A DNA stretch of 64,000 bases from positions 1,578,001 to 1,642,000 of the forward strand of contig NZ_JBBKBA010000001.1 in assembly GCF_038404985.1 (NCBI RefSeq). The letters run 5' to 3'. The stretch comes from Ferrovibrio sp. MS7. GTDB taxonomy: Bacteria; Pseudomonadota; Alphaproteobacteria; Ferrovibrionales; Ferrovibrionaceae. Position numbers and translations under genes: made by a program. Every line of letters begins with the position of its first letter. Position 1 is the first letter of the stretch. Shown here one piece after another: positions 35,818 to 44,344 of this stretch. The notes beneath the pieces are model-generated. The model was not told the origin of the DNA and ran no database searches. It saw only the letters and a list, made by a program, of their open reading frames with translations.

Positions 35818-36450
35818 ATGAATACAGCCCGCAAAAAGCGCAAGATTGAGAAGCGTCGCCAGGAAATCCTCAGCACGGCGAAGCAACTCTTTCTCAACAG
35901 CTCCTATCTCGACGTCACCATGGACGAGATTGCCGAAGCTGCGGACATGTCGAAGGCGACGATCTACAGCTACTTCGAGAACAAGCTGGAAATTTACTCC
36001 GCAATCACGCTGGCCGATGCCGAGGCGTTGGTGGTGTCGCTGCAGACTTCAGTGAGCGAGCGCGCCAGCACCCGTGAAAATCTCGGGGCTTTGGCGAAAG
36101 CCTACATCACCTTCTTCTTCAATCACCCGGAATATTTTGAAAAGCTTTCCTGGTTCTATTTCCCTGGCCGCGAAAAGCATTTGTCCCGCGCGCAGATCCA
36201 GGCGGTGGGCGAAAAGTTCGAAGCGGCGCGTGATGTGATCGCCAAATGCCTCAATCAGGGTATCAAGCGCGGTGAATTGCGCGCCATGGACGTGAAGACG
36301 GCCGCCGTCACCATCTATTCGCAGTGGCTGGGACTGGTTTATCTTGCCATCGCTGGCGGCAATACCAAGCGCAAGGTGTTCCTGGATATCGACAAGGCGA
36401 TCGAATTCGCTGGCGACATGCAAATCGCCGGCCTGATGAAGCGGGCCTAG
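35818..36450 (+). CDS. TetR/AcrR-family transcriptional regulator
   Basis: 210 residues, basic start (NTARKKRKIEKRRQEIL) and TetR helix-turn-helix around residues 30-55 (TMDEIAEAADMSKATIYSYF). The C-terminal domain is aromatic-rich, suggesting a hydrophobic ligand. It is 2 bp before the alpha/beta hydrolase gene, so they form an operon. Likely regulates the divergent RidA/Liv operon, itself, or the M24 gene. Confidence 0.9.
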   Translation: MNTARKKRKIEKRRQEILSTAKQLFLNSSYLDVTMDEIAEAADMSKATIYSYFENKLEIYSAITLADAEALVVSLQTSVSERASTRENLGALAKAYITFFFNHPEYFEKLSWFYFPGREKHLSRAQIQAVGEKFEAARDVIAKCLNQGIKRGELRAMDVKTAAVTIYSQWLGLVYLAIAGGNTKRKVFLDIDKAIEFAGDMQIAGLMKRA

Positions 36451-36452
36451 CG

Positions 36453-37265
36453 ATGGCGCTGTGGCATGGCCTGAACGACGGGCAGATCGAGATCGAATAC
36501 AATCCGCGCCACGCCGTGCCGGATTTCCAACGCCATTTCGAATGGCGCGAGGCGGAAAGCCAGCGCTATCGCGAAAGCCATGGGCTGCCGCAGAGCCTAG
36601 CCTATGGGCCGGGTGAGCGCGAGGCAGTCGATTTATTCCCGTATGCCGGCAGCCGTACCACTTTGTGCTTCATCCATGGCGGAGCCTGGCGTGCCGGCAG
36701 CCGGGCCAATTTCCATTATATGGCGCAGGCGGTGCAGGCGATGGGGCTGTCCTTTGCCAGTATCGGCTATCCGCTGGCGCCGCAGGCCGGCATGGGCGCG
36801 ATGGTAAAGGCCGTGGCTGGTGCCCTAACCTTGCTGGCGCGAGAAGTATCCGGCGACTTCATCCTCTCCGGCCATTCTGCCGGCGCGCAACTCGCCAGCC
36901 TGCTGCTGCTGTCGCATCCAGCGGTGGGGCGGGTGAAAGGTGCCCTGCTGGTCAGCGGCCTTTATGATCTGGGAGCCGTGGCGCGCACCACGATCAATGC
37001 CGATGTGAAACTGACACAGGACGAGATTGCCTCCTGCACGCCTTTCTCAGCCGGTCAGGCGTGGCAGACGCCAACCTGTGCCGTGGTTGGCGCACTGGAA
37101 ACCGATGCCTTCAAGGAAGAGTCCCGGCGCATTCTGGCGTTGGCTCCGGCCACAGCCGACCAGTATGTCGCGCTAGAGGGGGAGAATCATTTCTCCATCG
37201 TGCGGCAATTCGCCGATCCGGCATCGCCGCTCAATGCGCAGGTACAGGCACTAGCCGCCGGCTGA
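36453..37265 (+). CDS. Alpha/beta hydrolase (arylformamidase/esterase-like)
   Basis: 270 residues from the ATG at 36453, directly after the TetR stop. Oxyanion motif HGGAW near residue 73, nucleophile elbow GHSAGA near 146, a late acid in the LETDAF region and His in GENHFS near 248. The arrangement resembles kynurenine formamidase-like and carboxylesterase family proteins. It probably hydrolyses an ester or amide. Its last 15 bp overlap the converging gene. Confidence 0.88.
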   Translation: MALWHGLNDGQIEIEYNPRHAVPDFQRHFEWREAESQRYRESHGLPQSLAYGPGEREAVDLFPYAGSRTTLCFIHGGAWRAGSRANFHYMAQAVQAMGLSFASIGYPLAPQAGMGAMVKAVAGALTLLAREVSGDFILSGHSAGAQLASLLLLSHPAVGRVKGALLVSGLYDLGAVARTTINADVKLTQDEIASCTPFSAGQAWQTPTCAVVGALETDAFKEESRRILALAPATADQYVALEGENHFSIVRQFADPASPLNAQVQALAAG

Positions 37266-37571
37266 AGCAGCAAAGATACGCTGGTAGAGATGGCGTTCAA
37301 TCGCGGTAAAGCGCGAGACCCAGAATTGCGTACTCTCGGAAGCTGCCCGCCATTTCTTGTAGGTTTCGTTTTCAACTGCCTCGGGGCTGGCAAGGCGGTA
37401 GACCGCAAGATAGCGGATGCCGGGACCGATCTGGCGGAACCGCTCGGCTGAAATGAAGCCGGGCAACTGCATCAGTTCCGGTATATGCACATCGTTATAC
37501 CAGGCGTTATAGGCGGCTTCATGTTCATCAGAAACATCGGTCATCATCAGCAGCAGGGCTTGATCGGTCAT
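37251..37571 (-). CDS. Small dimeric alpha/beta barrel protein (EthD/DUF4286-like)
   Basis: 106 residues. The pattern YNAWYNDVHIPELMQLPGF matches DUF4286/EthD-like stress-barrel proteins, where the His lies in a buried pocket. No function is proven for the family. It lies 7 bp downstream of the M24 peptidase-like gene, so it is probably the last gene of that minus-strand run. Its 3' end overlaps the hydrolase gene by 15 bp. Confidence 0.75.
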   Translation of the reverse strand: MTDQALLLMMTDVSDEHEAAYNAWYNDVHIPELMQLPGFISAERFRQIGPGIRYLAVYRLASPEAVENETYKKWRAASESTQFWVSRFTAIERHLYQRIFAASAGG

Positions 37572-37578
37572 TATTTCC

Positions 37579-38751
37579 TCACATCACGACATGTAGATCG
37601 CGGGGTACGCCCGACGTTAAATTCTCGGCGCCATCTGCGGTAACCAGTACGCATTCCTCCAGGAAAGCACCTTGCACGCGGAATTGTGGCACATCATAGG
37701 CCGGTATCTCGATTGCCAGTGCAATGCCTTCGCGCAACACCACGTCGCCGCCTGCGGCGATCATCGGGTATTCATAATTTTCCAGCCCAATACCATGGCC
37801 GAAGACGCGCCAGGCAATTGCCTCGGTGGCGGCGTTCTCGCGCATCGCCGTTGCTGCGGCGTCATAGATGGCGCCGGTGGTGACACCTGGGCGGATTGCC
37901 GCTAGCGCGGCATCAATGCCACGCCGGCTTTGCGCATAGAGCCGGGCCTGCAAATCGCTTACCGGGCCGATATTGGCGAAGCGGTGGATATCGATATGGT
38001 AGCCGTTCAATACAGGGCCGCCGGCCAGCATCATTTGCTCGCCAGTTTGCACCCGGCGTGTGGTGGGCGGACCGCAGAATACGGGGTAGCGGTCTGGACC
38101 GGAGCGGACCATGATCTGGCCGCCATTGGGGCCGGCATCGGCCCCGGCGGCGATCATGGCGCCCCACATGGCGCGCGCCACTTCCTGCTCGCTTACGCCA
38201 GGTGCGATCATCGCCAAGCCGGCACGGAAACCGAGGGCAGTGATGGCGCCAAGGCGTCGATACTGCGCCAGTTCCCAGGCTGTCTTGAGGATGCGGCAAT
38301 CCCAGAGTTGGGGGGAGATGTCTGTCAGCCGGGTTGAGCCGATGCCCTGTTCGATGGCCGCCAGTTCAGCCGCATCGGCGGCACGGTGCAAACCCATGGA
38401 GCCTTCCATGCCGATGCGGCCGCTTGGCCCGGCCAATTGCAGCAGTGTGGCGATGCCGGCGGTGGCGCTATCCACTGTCGTCACGTCGCCCCAGGCGCAT
38501 TCGCGCATCAGGTTGGCCAGCCCGGGCATGCCGATGAGCTGGGCTTCACCGGATACCGGCAGGTAAGCGGCAACAAAAGCCATATTCGGCGCAATGATGC
38601 TGGGGCGGAAGCCGGTAAGCCAAGCGATATTGGCGCGGTTGAGCAGCAAGGCGCCGCGCAGGTCCAATGCAGTTAAACAGCGCTGCAGCCTGCTACGCCG
38701 TTCCAGATAATCGCTTTCCGGGATAGCCGGGTAGAGCCGCGTCACGGCCAT
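37579..38751 (-). CDS. M24-family peptidase/creatinase-like protein
   Basis: 390 residues from the ATG at 38751, preceded by GGAG at 7 bp. An N-terminal creatinase domain (about 1-150) is followed by a pita-bread domain. The usual first metal Asp, 11 residues before the second, is Ala here (MLAGG before GYHIDIHR); the His (GHGIGLE) and two Glu (IEIP, LEECVL) remain. Two-metal aminopeptidase activity is therefore doubtful and a creatinase-like hydrolase without metals, or a single-metal enzyme, is possible. It is downstream of the nitronate-monooxygenase-like gene with its own palindrome. Confidence 0.85.
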   Translation of the reverse strand: MAVTRLYPAIPESDYLERRSRLQRCLTALDLRGALLLNRANIAWLTGFRPSIIAPNMAFVAAYLPVSGEAQLIGMPGLANLMRECAWGDVTTVDSATAGIATLLQLAGPSGRIGMEGSMGLHRAADAAELAAIEQGIGSTRLTDISPQLWDCRILKTAWELAQYRRLGAITALGFRAGLAMIAPGVSEQEVARAMWGAMIAAGADAGPNGGQIMVRSGPDRYPVFCGPPTTRRVQTGEQMMLAGGPVLNGYHIDIHRFANIGPVSDLQARLYAQSRRGIDAALAAIRPGVTTGAIYDAAATAMRENAATEAIAWRVFGHGIGLENYEYPMIAAGGDVVLREGIALAIEIPAYDVPQFRVQGAFLEECVLVTADGAENLTSGVPRDLHVVM

Positions 38752-38763
38752 TGGGAGTCTCCA

Positions 38764-38796
38764 AAACAATACTATTAAGTCATAATAGTATTGTTT
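38764..38796. promoter_or_regulatory. Long perfect palindrome over the M24-gene promoter
   Basis: 14-bp arms (38764-38777 and 38783-38796) with a 5-bp spacer AGTCA. On the minus strand TTGATT-17-TACTAT fits a promoter whose -10 box lies inside the repeat, 25 bp or so before the M24 start. It also contains TAAGTCATA at 38776-38784. Confidence 0.65.
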
Positions 38797-38838
38797 CTGA
38801 ACTCCTAAATCAATTATGTATTGATGTAGCTGCCATGC

Positions 38839-39795
38839 TTACGCATAGGCACGTCGGCGCTCTTTAACCAGGTTTGTCAGTCGGTCGGTCGCAGCAAGAT
38901 ATTCCCGCTCCATGCGGCGGATCAATTCGGCGACCGGCGGCGTGTCATGGATCGAACCAACGCCCTGGCCGGCACTGAGAATGTCGCGCCAACGCTTTGG
39001 CTCGCCGAGTACATCGGTGACATTCATGCTGCCGACCGTACCACCGGCCCGCAGGTTGCCTTTTTCCGGCAGGGTCTGGCGCAGCCAATTAGCGCCAACA
39101 CCATCAACTTCGGCAGAATAGATGATATCGGTGATGTCCGACTCGATGACCAACTGCTTCATCTTATCCGAGGCCATGCTCTCGGCGGTGTTGACCAACC
39201 TTGTGCCGACATAGGCCAGATCGGCGCCGGCCGCGATGGCGCTGGCGATGCTGCTGCCATCGCTTATGCAGCCTGAAAGAATCAGGGCCTTGTCACCCAG
39301 CAGCGGGCGCAATTCGCCAATAAAGGCGAAGGGATTGTATGTGCCGGCATGGCCGCCGGCGCCGTTGCACACGGCGATGATGCCATCCACGTTCATTTCC
39401 AGCGCGCGGCGGGCGTGATGCACGTTGATGGCATCATGAAACACCAGGCCGCCATAGGCATGCACGGCATCGGTCACTTCGCGGGTGATGCCCAACGCGG
39501 TGATCAGGATCGGCACTTGGTATTTCACTGTCAGGGCCATGTCTTCGGCCAGGCGGGCATTGGTGCGGTGTACTGCAAACTGCACTGCCCAGGGTGCGTC
39601 ATCCGGACCGAGCCGGCCGCGGATATCCTTTAGCCATTCCTCGTAACCGGCCGATGTGCGCTGGTTGAAGCTGGGGAAACTGCCGATCACGCCGGCCTTG
39701 CTGGTTTCCACCACCAGATCCGGGCCGGAGATCAGGAAAAGCGGCGAAGCCAGCACCGGAAGCCGCAGGCGTCCTGCCAGAGTGGTTGGCAACAT
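38839..39795 (-). CDS. Nitronate monooxygenase (2-nitropropane-dioxygenase family)
   Basis: 318 residues, FMN-binding TIM barrel. The catalytic His is present as His149 in AGGHAG, and the N-terminal LPVLASPLFLISGPDL and C-terminal phosphate-binding region (ADLAYVGTRL) are typical. It may oxidise a nitronate or act as an NADH:quinone or enoyl reductase. Divergent from the acyl-CoA dehydrogenase gene. A paralogue lies at 44967. Confidence 0.88.
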   Translation of the reverse strand: MLPTTLAGRLRLPVLASPLFLISGPDLVVETSKAGVIGSFPSFNQRTSAGYEEWLKDIRGRLGPDDAPWAVQFAVHRTNARLAEDMALTVKYQVPILITALGITREVTDAVHAYGGLVFHDAINVHHARRALEMNVDGIIAVCNGAGGHAGTYNPFAFIGELRPLLGDKALILSGCISDGSSIASAIAAGADLAYVGTRLVNTAESMASDKMKQLVIESDITDIIYSAEVDGVGANWLRQTLPEKGNLRAGGTVGSMNVTDVLGEPKRWRDILSAGQGVGSIHDTPPVAELIRRMEREYLAATDRLTNLVKERRRAYA

Positions 39796-39839
39796 TTTTT
39801 ATCCTCCCTTAGGTCGTATAGGTGCCATCGTAGCGTGAT

Positions 39840-39888
39840 TATGACTTATAAATAATATTATTTACTTAAAAGTCAAATTGACTATAAT
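39840..39888 (+). promoter_or_regulatory. Operator-rich promoter of the acyl-CoA dehydrogenase operon
   Basis: Contains TATGACTTA (39840-39848), the palindrome TAAATAATATTATTTA (39849-39864), a second palindrome AGTCAA-A-TTGACT (39871-39883), and a plausible promoter TTTACT (39861-39866)-16-TATAAT (39883-39888). It begins 58 bp before the operon's start. TAAATAATATT and TAAGTCATA recur at 54979-54999. Confidence 0.6.
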
Positions 39889-39945
39889 GGTATCCGCTGA
39901 AAAGCGGTCCGCAGTGGCCGCGTGACAACAATTGGAGGAAACCAG

Positions 39946-41088
39946 ATGGCTGCCAGCGGAATCGACAATGAACTGGTCGAGGGCGTGCGCCGCTTTGTCG
40001 CCAAGCGTATCACCCCCTATACCGCTGCCTGGAATCGGGACGGGCGCGCGCCTGATAGCGTGCTGGCGGAAATGGGCGAGATGGGCCTGTTCGGCCTGCT
40101 GCTGCCTGAAGAATATGGCGGCGCTGGCTGCAATCTTTCCACCTTCATTGCCGTGGTCGAGGAACTGGCGGCTGGAGACGGCGGCCTCTCAACCCTGGTG
40201 CATGTGCACGGCCTGGGTACCGCCATGTTGCTGGCGCGGCTGGGCACCGAGGCACAGAAGCAGGCTTGGCTTGGCAAGATGGCGAGCGGCGAGGTGATCG
40301 GCGCGGTCTGCCTCACCGAGCCGTCAGCCGGCTCCGATCTTTCCGCCATCACCGGGCGCGCTACGCGCGCTGAAGGTGGCTGGATTCTGAATGCCACGAA
40401 GCAATTCATCTCCAATGGCGCCCGCGCCGGCCTGGTAATCGTGCTGGCGGTCACCGATCCCAAGGCCGGTTCGCACGGCAAGAGCTTCTTCCTGGTGCCA
40501 AAAGGCACGCCAGGCTTCACGCCGGGCAAGCTCGAACGCAAGATGGGGCAGCACACCTCCGACACGGCACAGATGCATTTCGAGAATTGCTTCGTGCCCG
40601 ATGACATGGTGCTGGGGGCTGTCGGCGAAGCCCTGCCGCTCACCATGGGGCTGCTCTCCGATGGCCGCATCTCGGTTGCTTCCCAGGCCGTGGGCATGGC
40701 GCGCGCCGCCTATGAACTGGCGCTCGGCTATTCGCGGGAACGCACCGCGTTTGGCAAGTCGATCTTCGATCATCAGGCGGTTGGGTTCCGGCTGGCCGAC
40801 ATGCATGCCGCCATCGACATGGCGCGGGTCTATACCCGGCATGCGGCGCAGCTATTCGATGAAGGCAAGGAATGTGCGCGCGAGGCCTCGATTGCCAAGC
40901 TGGTATCCGCGGAAATGGCCGAGAAGGTCTGCACCGATGCCATCCAGATTCATGGCGGCAATGGCTATCTCAACGATTACCGCGTGGAGCAGATTTTCCG
41001 TGATGTCCGCGTCTGCCAGATCTATGAAGGCACCAACGATATTCAGCGGCTGATCATCGCCCGTCGCATTCGCGAGCAGCAGCTATAA
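39946..41088 (+). CDS. Acyl-CoA dehydrogenase, short/medium-chain type
   Basis: 380 residues from the ATG at 39946 with GGAGG upstream. Catalytic Glu361 is in the canonical IYEGTNDIQR motif, unlike the enzyme at 4098. SEPSAGS-type flavin contacts appear as LTEPSAGSDL near residue 123. It introduces the 2,3 double bond and passes electrons to ETF. First gene of an operon with the crotonase and reductase genes. Confidence 0.92.
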   Translation: MAASGIDNELVEGVRRFVAKRITPYTAAWNRDGRAPDSVLAEMGEMGLFGLLLPEEYGGAGCNLSTFIAVVEELAAGDGGLSTLVHVHGLGTAMLLARLGTEAQKQAWLGKMASGEVIGAVCLTEPSAGSDLSAITGRATRAEGGWILNATKQFISNGARAGLVIVLAVTDPKAGSHGKSFFLVPKGTPGFTPGKLERKMGQHTSDTAQMHFENCFVPDDMVLGAVGEALPLTMGLLSDGRISVASQAVGMARAAYELALGYSRERTAFGKSIFDHQAVGFRLADMHAAIDMARVYTRHAAQLFDEGKECAREASIAKLVSAEMAEKVCTDAIQIHGGNGYLNDYRVEQIFRDVRVCQIYEGTNDIQRLIIARRIREQQL

Positions 41089-41101
41089 ACGGCAGGAGAA
41101 T

Positions 41102-41893
41102 ATGACGATGGCGGATAAGCTGGTTACCTTCGAGCGCAAGGGCGCAGTAGCGTGGCTTACGCTGACGCGCCCCGAAGCCGGCAATGGCATGAATGTGGCT
41201 TTGCTTAGCGATCTTGGGGAGGCGGTGCGTCGCTGCGATGCCGATCCGGCGGTGCGGGCCGTGGTGCTGACCGGTGCCGGGCGCTTCTTCTGTGTCGGCG
41301 GTGACCTTAGCGGCATGCGAGACCCGGCGGAAACCGCGCTCAGTATTCGCACCATGACCCTGCATCTGCATGCCGCCGTTGCCTGCCTGGCGCGGATGCG
41401 GGCGCCGAGCATTGCCGCTGTGAATGGTCCCGCCGCCGGCGCCGGTTTCAGCCTGGCGTTGGCCTGCGATTTTCTCATCGCGTCCGAAACGGCGCAATTC
41501 GCCTCCGCTTATGCTGCAGCCGGGCTTTCTGCTGATGGCGGCCAGTCCTGGTTACTGCCCCGCCGTGTCGGTCCGCATCGTGCCAAGGTAATGATGCTGC
41601 AGGGGCGCAAGCTTTCCGCTGCCGAGGCGCTGGACTGGGGCATCGCCGATCAGGTGGTGAAACCGGACGCGTTCATCGCTGCTGCCACTCAGATGGCTGA
41701 GGGCTTGGCCGGCGGCCCCACGGCGGCCTTCGGCCGGATGAAGAATCTGCTCGCCGATGCGGAATGCACCAGCTTGGAAACCCAACTCGAACTGGAGGCG
41801 CGCGGCATTGCAGCCTGCGTCGAGTCCCGGGATGCGCAGGAGGGTATTGCTGCCTTCATGGAAAAGCGCAAGCCGGTATTCCAGGGCTGCTGA
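41102..41893 (+). CDS. Crotonase-family protein (PaaG-like isomerase/hydratase)
   Basis: 263 residues. Oxyanion-hole segments GRFFCVGGDL and GPAAGAGFSLALACDF are conserved. Both hydratase glutamates are replaced (Ser and Ala), while an Asp is present in LSADGG, as in PaaG-type isomerases. The start may be the ATG at 41108. It lies 13 bp after the acyl-CoA dehydrogenase gene. Probably a double-bond isomerase or specialised hydratase. Confidence 0.85.
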   Translation: MTMADKLVTFERKGAVAWLTLTRPEAGNGMNVALLSDLGEAVRRCDADPAVRAVVLTGAGRFFCVGGDLSGMRDPAETALSIRTMTLHLHAAVACLARMRAPSIAAVNGPAAGAGFSLALACDFLIASETAQFASAYAAAGLSADGGQSWLLPRRVGPHRAKVMMLQGRKLSAAEALDWGIADQVVKPDAFIAAATQMAEGLAGGPTAAFGRMKNLLADAECTSLETQLELEARGIAACVESRDAQEGIAAFMEKRKPVFQGC

Positions 41894-41905
41894 AAGGAAA
41901 GCGCA

Positions 41906-43042
41906 ATGGCTGATGCGGCGGCGAAGGAATGGCGCGGTCTGGCGCTGCGTTCCTGTATCACTTCGACCGGCGAACTGCGCCTTGCTGTGGCCGAGGAAGT
42001 GATCGCTGCACCAGCGGAGGGTGAGGTGGTGGTGCGGGTGGAGGCGGCACCGATCAACCCCACCGATATGGGCCTGCTATTCGGCCCGGCCGATCTATCG
42101 GCCGCGCGGCTTGAAGGTAGCGTTGGGCAGCCGGTGCTGGTAGCGCCGGTCCCACAGCAGGCGCTGCCTTTCGTGGCTTTGCGTTTGAATCGGCCCTTGC
42201 CGGTGGGCGTGGAAGGGGCGGGTGTGGTCGTTGCTGCCGGGCGGGGCCAGGAAAAGCTGCTCGGCAGAACAGTGGCAATGCTGGGCGATGGCGCCTATGC
42301 GCAGTACCGCCGGATTGCGGCTGCCGATCTTCTGGTGTTGCCTGAAGCTACTGATCCGGCAGATGCCGCTTCGGCCCTGGTCAATCCGCTGACTGTGCTG
42401 GGGCTGCTTGAGACCGCGAAGCAGAATGGACACAAGGCTGTGGTCCATACGGCGGCTGCTTCCAGCCTTGGCAAGATGCTGATCCGCGCATGCCGGCAGG
42501 ATGGCGTGCCGCTGGTCAATATCGTGCGCCGCGAGGAACAGGTGGCTGAGTTGCGTGCACTCGGCGCTGAGCATGTCTGCAACAGCACTGCGCCTGACTT
42601 TAGGCAGACATTGGCGGAGGCGCTGCAGGAGACTGGTGCCACGGCCTGCTTCGATGCTGTGGGCGGGGCGCTTACCGGGCGTGTGCTCGGTGCCATGGAA
42701 GCAGCGGCCTTGCGCCGGGCGACACAGTATAGCCGCTATGGCACCGACGTGCTGAAGCAGGCCTATGTCTATGGCGCACTCGACCGTTCCCCTATCGAGA
42801 TCGGCCGTAGTGTCGGTTTGAGCTGGAGTGTGGGCGGTTGGCTATTGTTCAATTTCCTGCGGCAAGTGGATGCGGCAACCCTGGCGCGGTTGCACCGGCG
42901 GGTTTGCGATGAACTGCGCACGACCTTCGCCAGCAGTTATGCCGCTACCCTCTCTCTGGCGGATGCGGTGCGGCCAGATATGGTCGCCGCTTATACGCAG
43001 CAGCGTAGCGGCGCCAAATACCTGATCAACCCGCAGCTTTGA
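41906..43042 (+). CDS. MDR-family reductase (quinone oxidoreductase/enoyl reductase-like)
   Basis: 378 residues of the medium-chain dehydrogenase/reductase fold without zinc ligands (GVEGAGVV in place of the zinc GHE). The nucleotide-binding loop is unusual (HTAAASSLGKMLI instead of GxGxxG-type AAGGVG), closest to NADPH-dependent quinone or enoyl reductases. Third gene of the operon; its last 17 bp overlap the converging CaiB/BaiF gene. Substrate unknown. Confidence 0.8.
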   Translation: MADAAAKEWRGLALRSCITSTGELRLAVAEEVIAAPAEGEVVVRVEAAPINPTDMGLLFGPADLSAARLEGSVGQPVLVAPVPQQALPFVALRLNRPLPVGVEGAGVVVAAGRGQEKLLGRTVAMLGDGAYAQYRRIAAADLLVLPEATDPADAASALVNPLTVLGLLETAKQNGHKAVVHTAAASSLGKMLIRACRQDGVPLVNIVRREEQVAELRALGAEHVCNSTAPDFRQTLAEALQETGATACFDAVGGALTGRVLGAMEAAALRRATQYSRYGTDVLKQAYVYGALDRSPIEIGRSVGLSWSVGGWLLFNFLRQVDAATLARLHRRVCDELRTTFASSYAATLSLADAVRPDMVAAYTQQRSGAKYLINPQL

Positions 43043-44117
43043 TGCCGTCAAGAATCTCGGCGGTATGCTCGCCGAGTGCTGGCGCGCCTGAGCGGATACT
43101 GCTGGCATAGGCGGAGAACTGTACCGGCTGCAGGATATGCTCCTCCCCGTTCGCCAGGCGTTGAAACAGGCCGCGGTCGCGGAAATGCGGTTCCTGCAGC
43201 ACCCCGCTGAAATCGTGCAGCGGCGACCAGGCGATGTTACCGATGGCATCGAAGACGGCGGCCCAATGCGCGCGCGGCTGTTGTGCCAGCAAGGCGGCAA
43301 TCTCCGCCTTCAGTTCGGCGCAGCGCTGGCGCCGCTCTGGCGCCTTCAGCCCCGCATGCTGCGGCAGGGAGAGGGCCGTGCAGAGTGCCGCCCAGAAATG
43401 ATCTTCATGGGCAATGGAAAGGGTGAGCTGCTTTTCGTCGCCGCAGGTGAACAGGCCATAGGCGGGTTCGTCGAAGACCTCGAAAGCCTTGTCGCCGCTC
43501 ATATGCGGCACCAGGTAAGGCGTCATCCAGGAAACCAGGCCATCGGTCATGGACACATCAATGGCAGTGCCATGGCCGCTGCGCTCCCGGCCATAAAGCG
43601 CTGCGGCAATGGCGAAGGCGGCAAAAGTAGCGCTGGAAAGATCGCCAAACGGGATTTCAGGCATGGCCGGTGGTGCGCCAGCGCTGCCAAAGACCATGCC
43701 GGCCACGGCCTGATAGGAAAGATCATGGGCGGGGCGCATGCGGCTCGGTCCGCTCTGGCCGAAACCGGTGATCGAGGCATATATCAGGCGCAGGTTGCGG
43801 GCTGAGAGCACCTCATAACCGACGCCGAGGCGATCCATGGTACCCGGACGGTAGCCTTCCAGTACCACGTCTGCCTTTGCCGCCAGGGCAAGGAAGTCAG
43901 CCCGCCCGGTCTCGGTCTTGAGGTCCAGGCAGAGGCTGCGCTTGTTGCGGCCAACCGAGCGGAAGAAGGACGGGAAGGCACGCGTCGGGTCGCCGCCGGA
44001 GGGACGCTCCACCAGTATGACATCGGCGCCGAGATCGGCCAGAAGCAGCGTGGCATAGGGCCCAGGCAATTGCTCGGCCAGCGATAGAACCCGGATGCCG
44101 TCGAAAATGCCTTTCAT
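43026..44117 (-). CDS. CaiB/BaiF family CoA transferase or 2-methylacyl-CoA racemase
   Basis: 363 residues, family III fold. The racemase residues are also present here: His131 (AHDLSYQ), Asp159 (FGDLSS) and Glu238 (IAHEDHFW), at nearly the same positions as in the protein encoded at 5429. CoA transferase activity through Asp159 is equally possible. Divergent from the TetR gene at 44345; its 3' end overlaps the reductase gene. Confidence 0.85.
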   Translation of the reverse strand: MKGIFDGIRVLSLAEQLPGPYATLLLADLGADVILVERPSGGDPTRAFPSFFRSVGRNKRSLCLDLKTETGRADFLALAAKADVVLEGYRPGTMDRLGVGYEVLSARNLRLIYASITGFGQSGPSRMRPAHDLSYQAVAGMVFGSAGAPPAMPEIPFGDLSSATFAAFAIAAALYGRERSGHGTAIDVSMTDGLVSWMTPYLVPHMSGDKAFEVFDEPAYGLFTCGDEKQLTLSIAHEDHFWAALCTALSLPQHAGLKAPERRQRCAELKAEIAALLAQQPRAHWAAVFDAIGNIAWSPLHDFSGVLQEPHFRDRGLFQRLANGEEHILQPVQFSAYASSIRSGAPALGEHTAEILDGIKAAG

Positions 44118-44215
44118 CTTACCCTCCTGCTGCTTACGATTCGGCCGATATCGCAGCCCTGCCGAGTCGCCAGACTCGTCGCTGCGGTAAAAAGGACCTG
44201 ATTTAGGGGCGGTTT

Positions 44216-44225
44216 ATTTGACTTT
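44216..44225 (-). promoter_or_regulatory. AAAGTCAAAT site upstream of CaiB/BaiF and TetR genes
   Basis: The 10-mer AAAGTCAAAT on the minus strand, identical to 39869-39878. It lies in the 227-bp divergent gap and overlaps a TTGACT box pointing to the TetR gene. Possible autoregulatory site. Confidence 0.35.
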
Positions 44226-44344
44226 GTAGTAAGTTTATTCAATGTTTCCCGCCGCAGGCCCGATTCCCGGAATATGTGTGGCATCGCAGGCAAGAGCCGG
44301 CGGGCCGATCGAGCCGGATTGAAGCGGGCAGAATTGAAGGAGAC

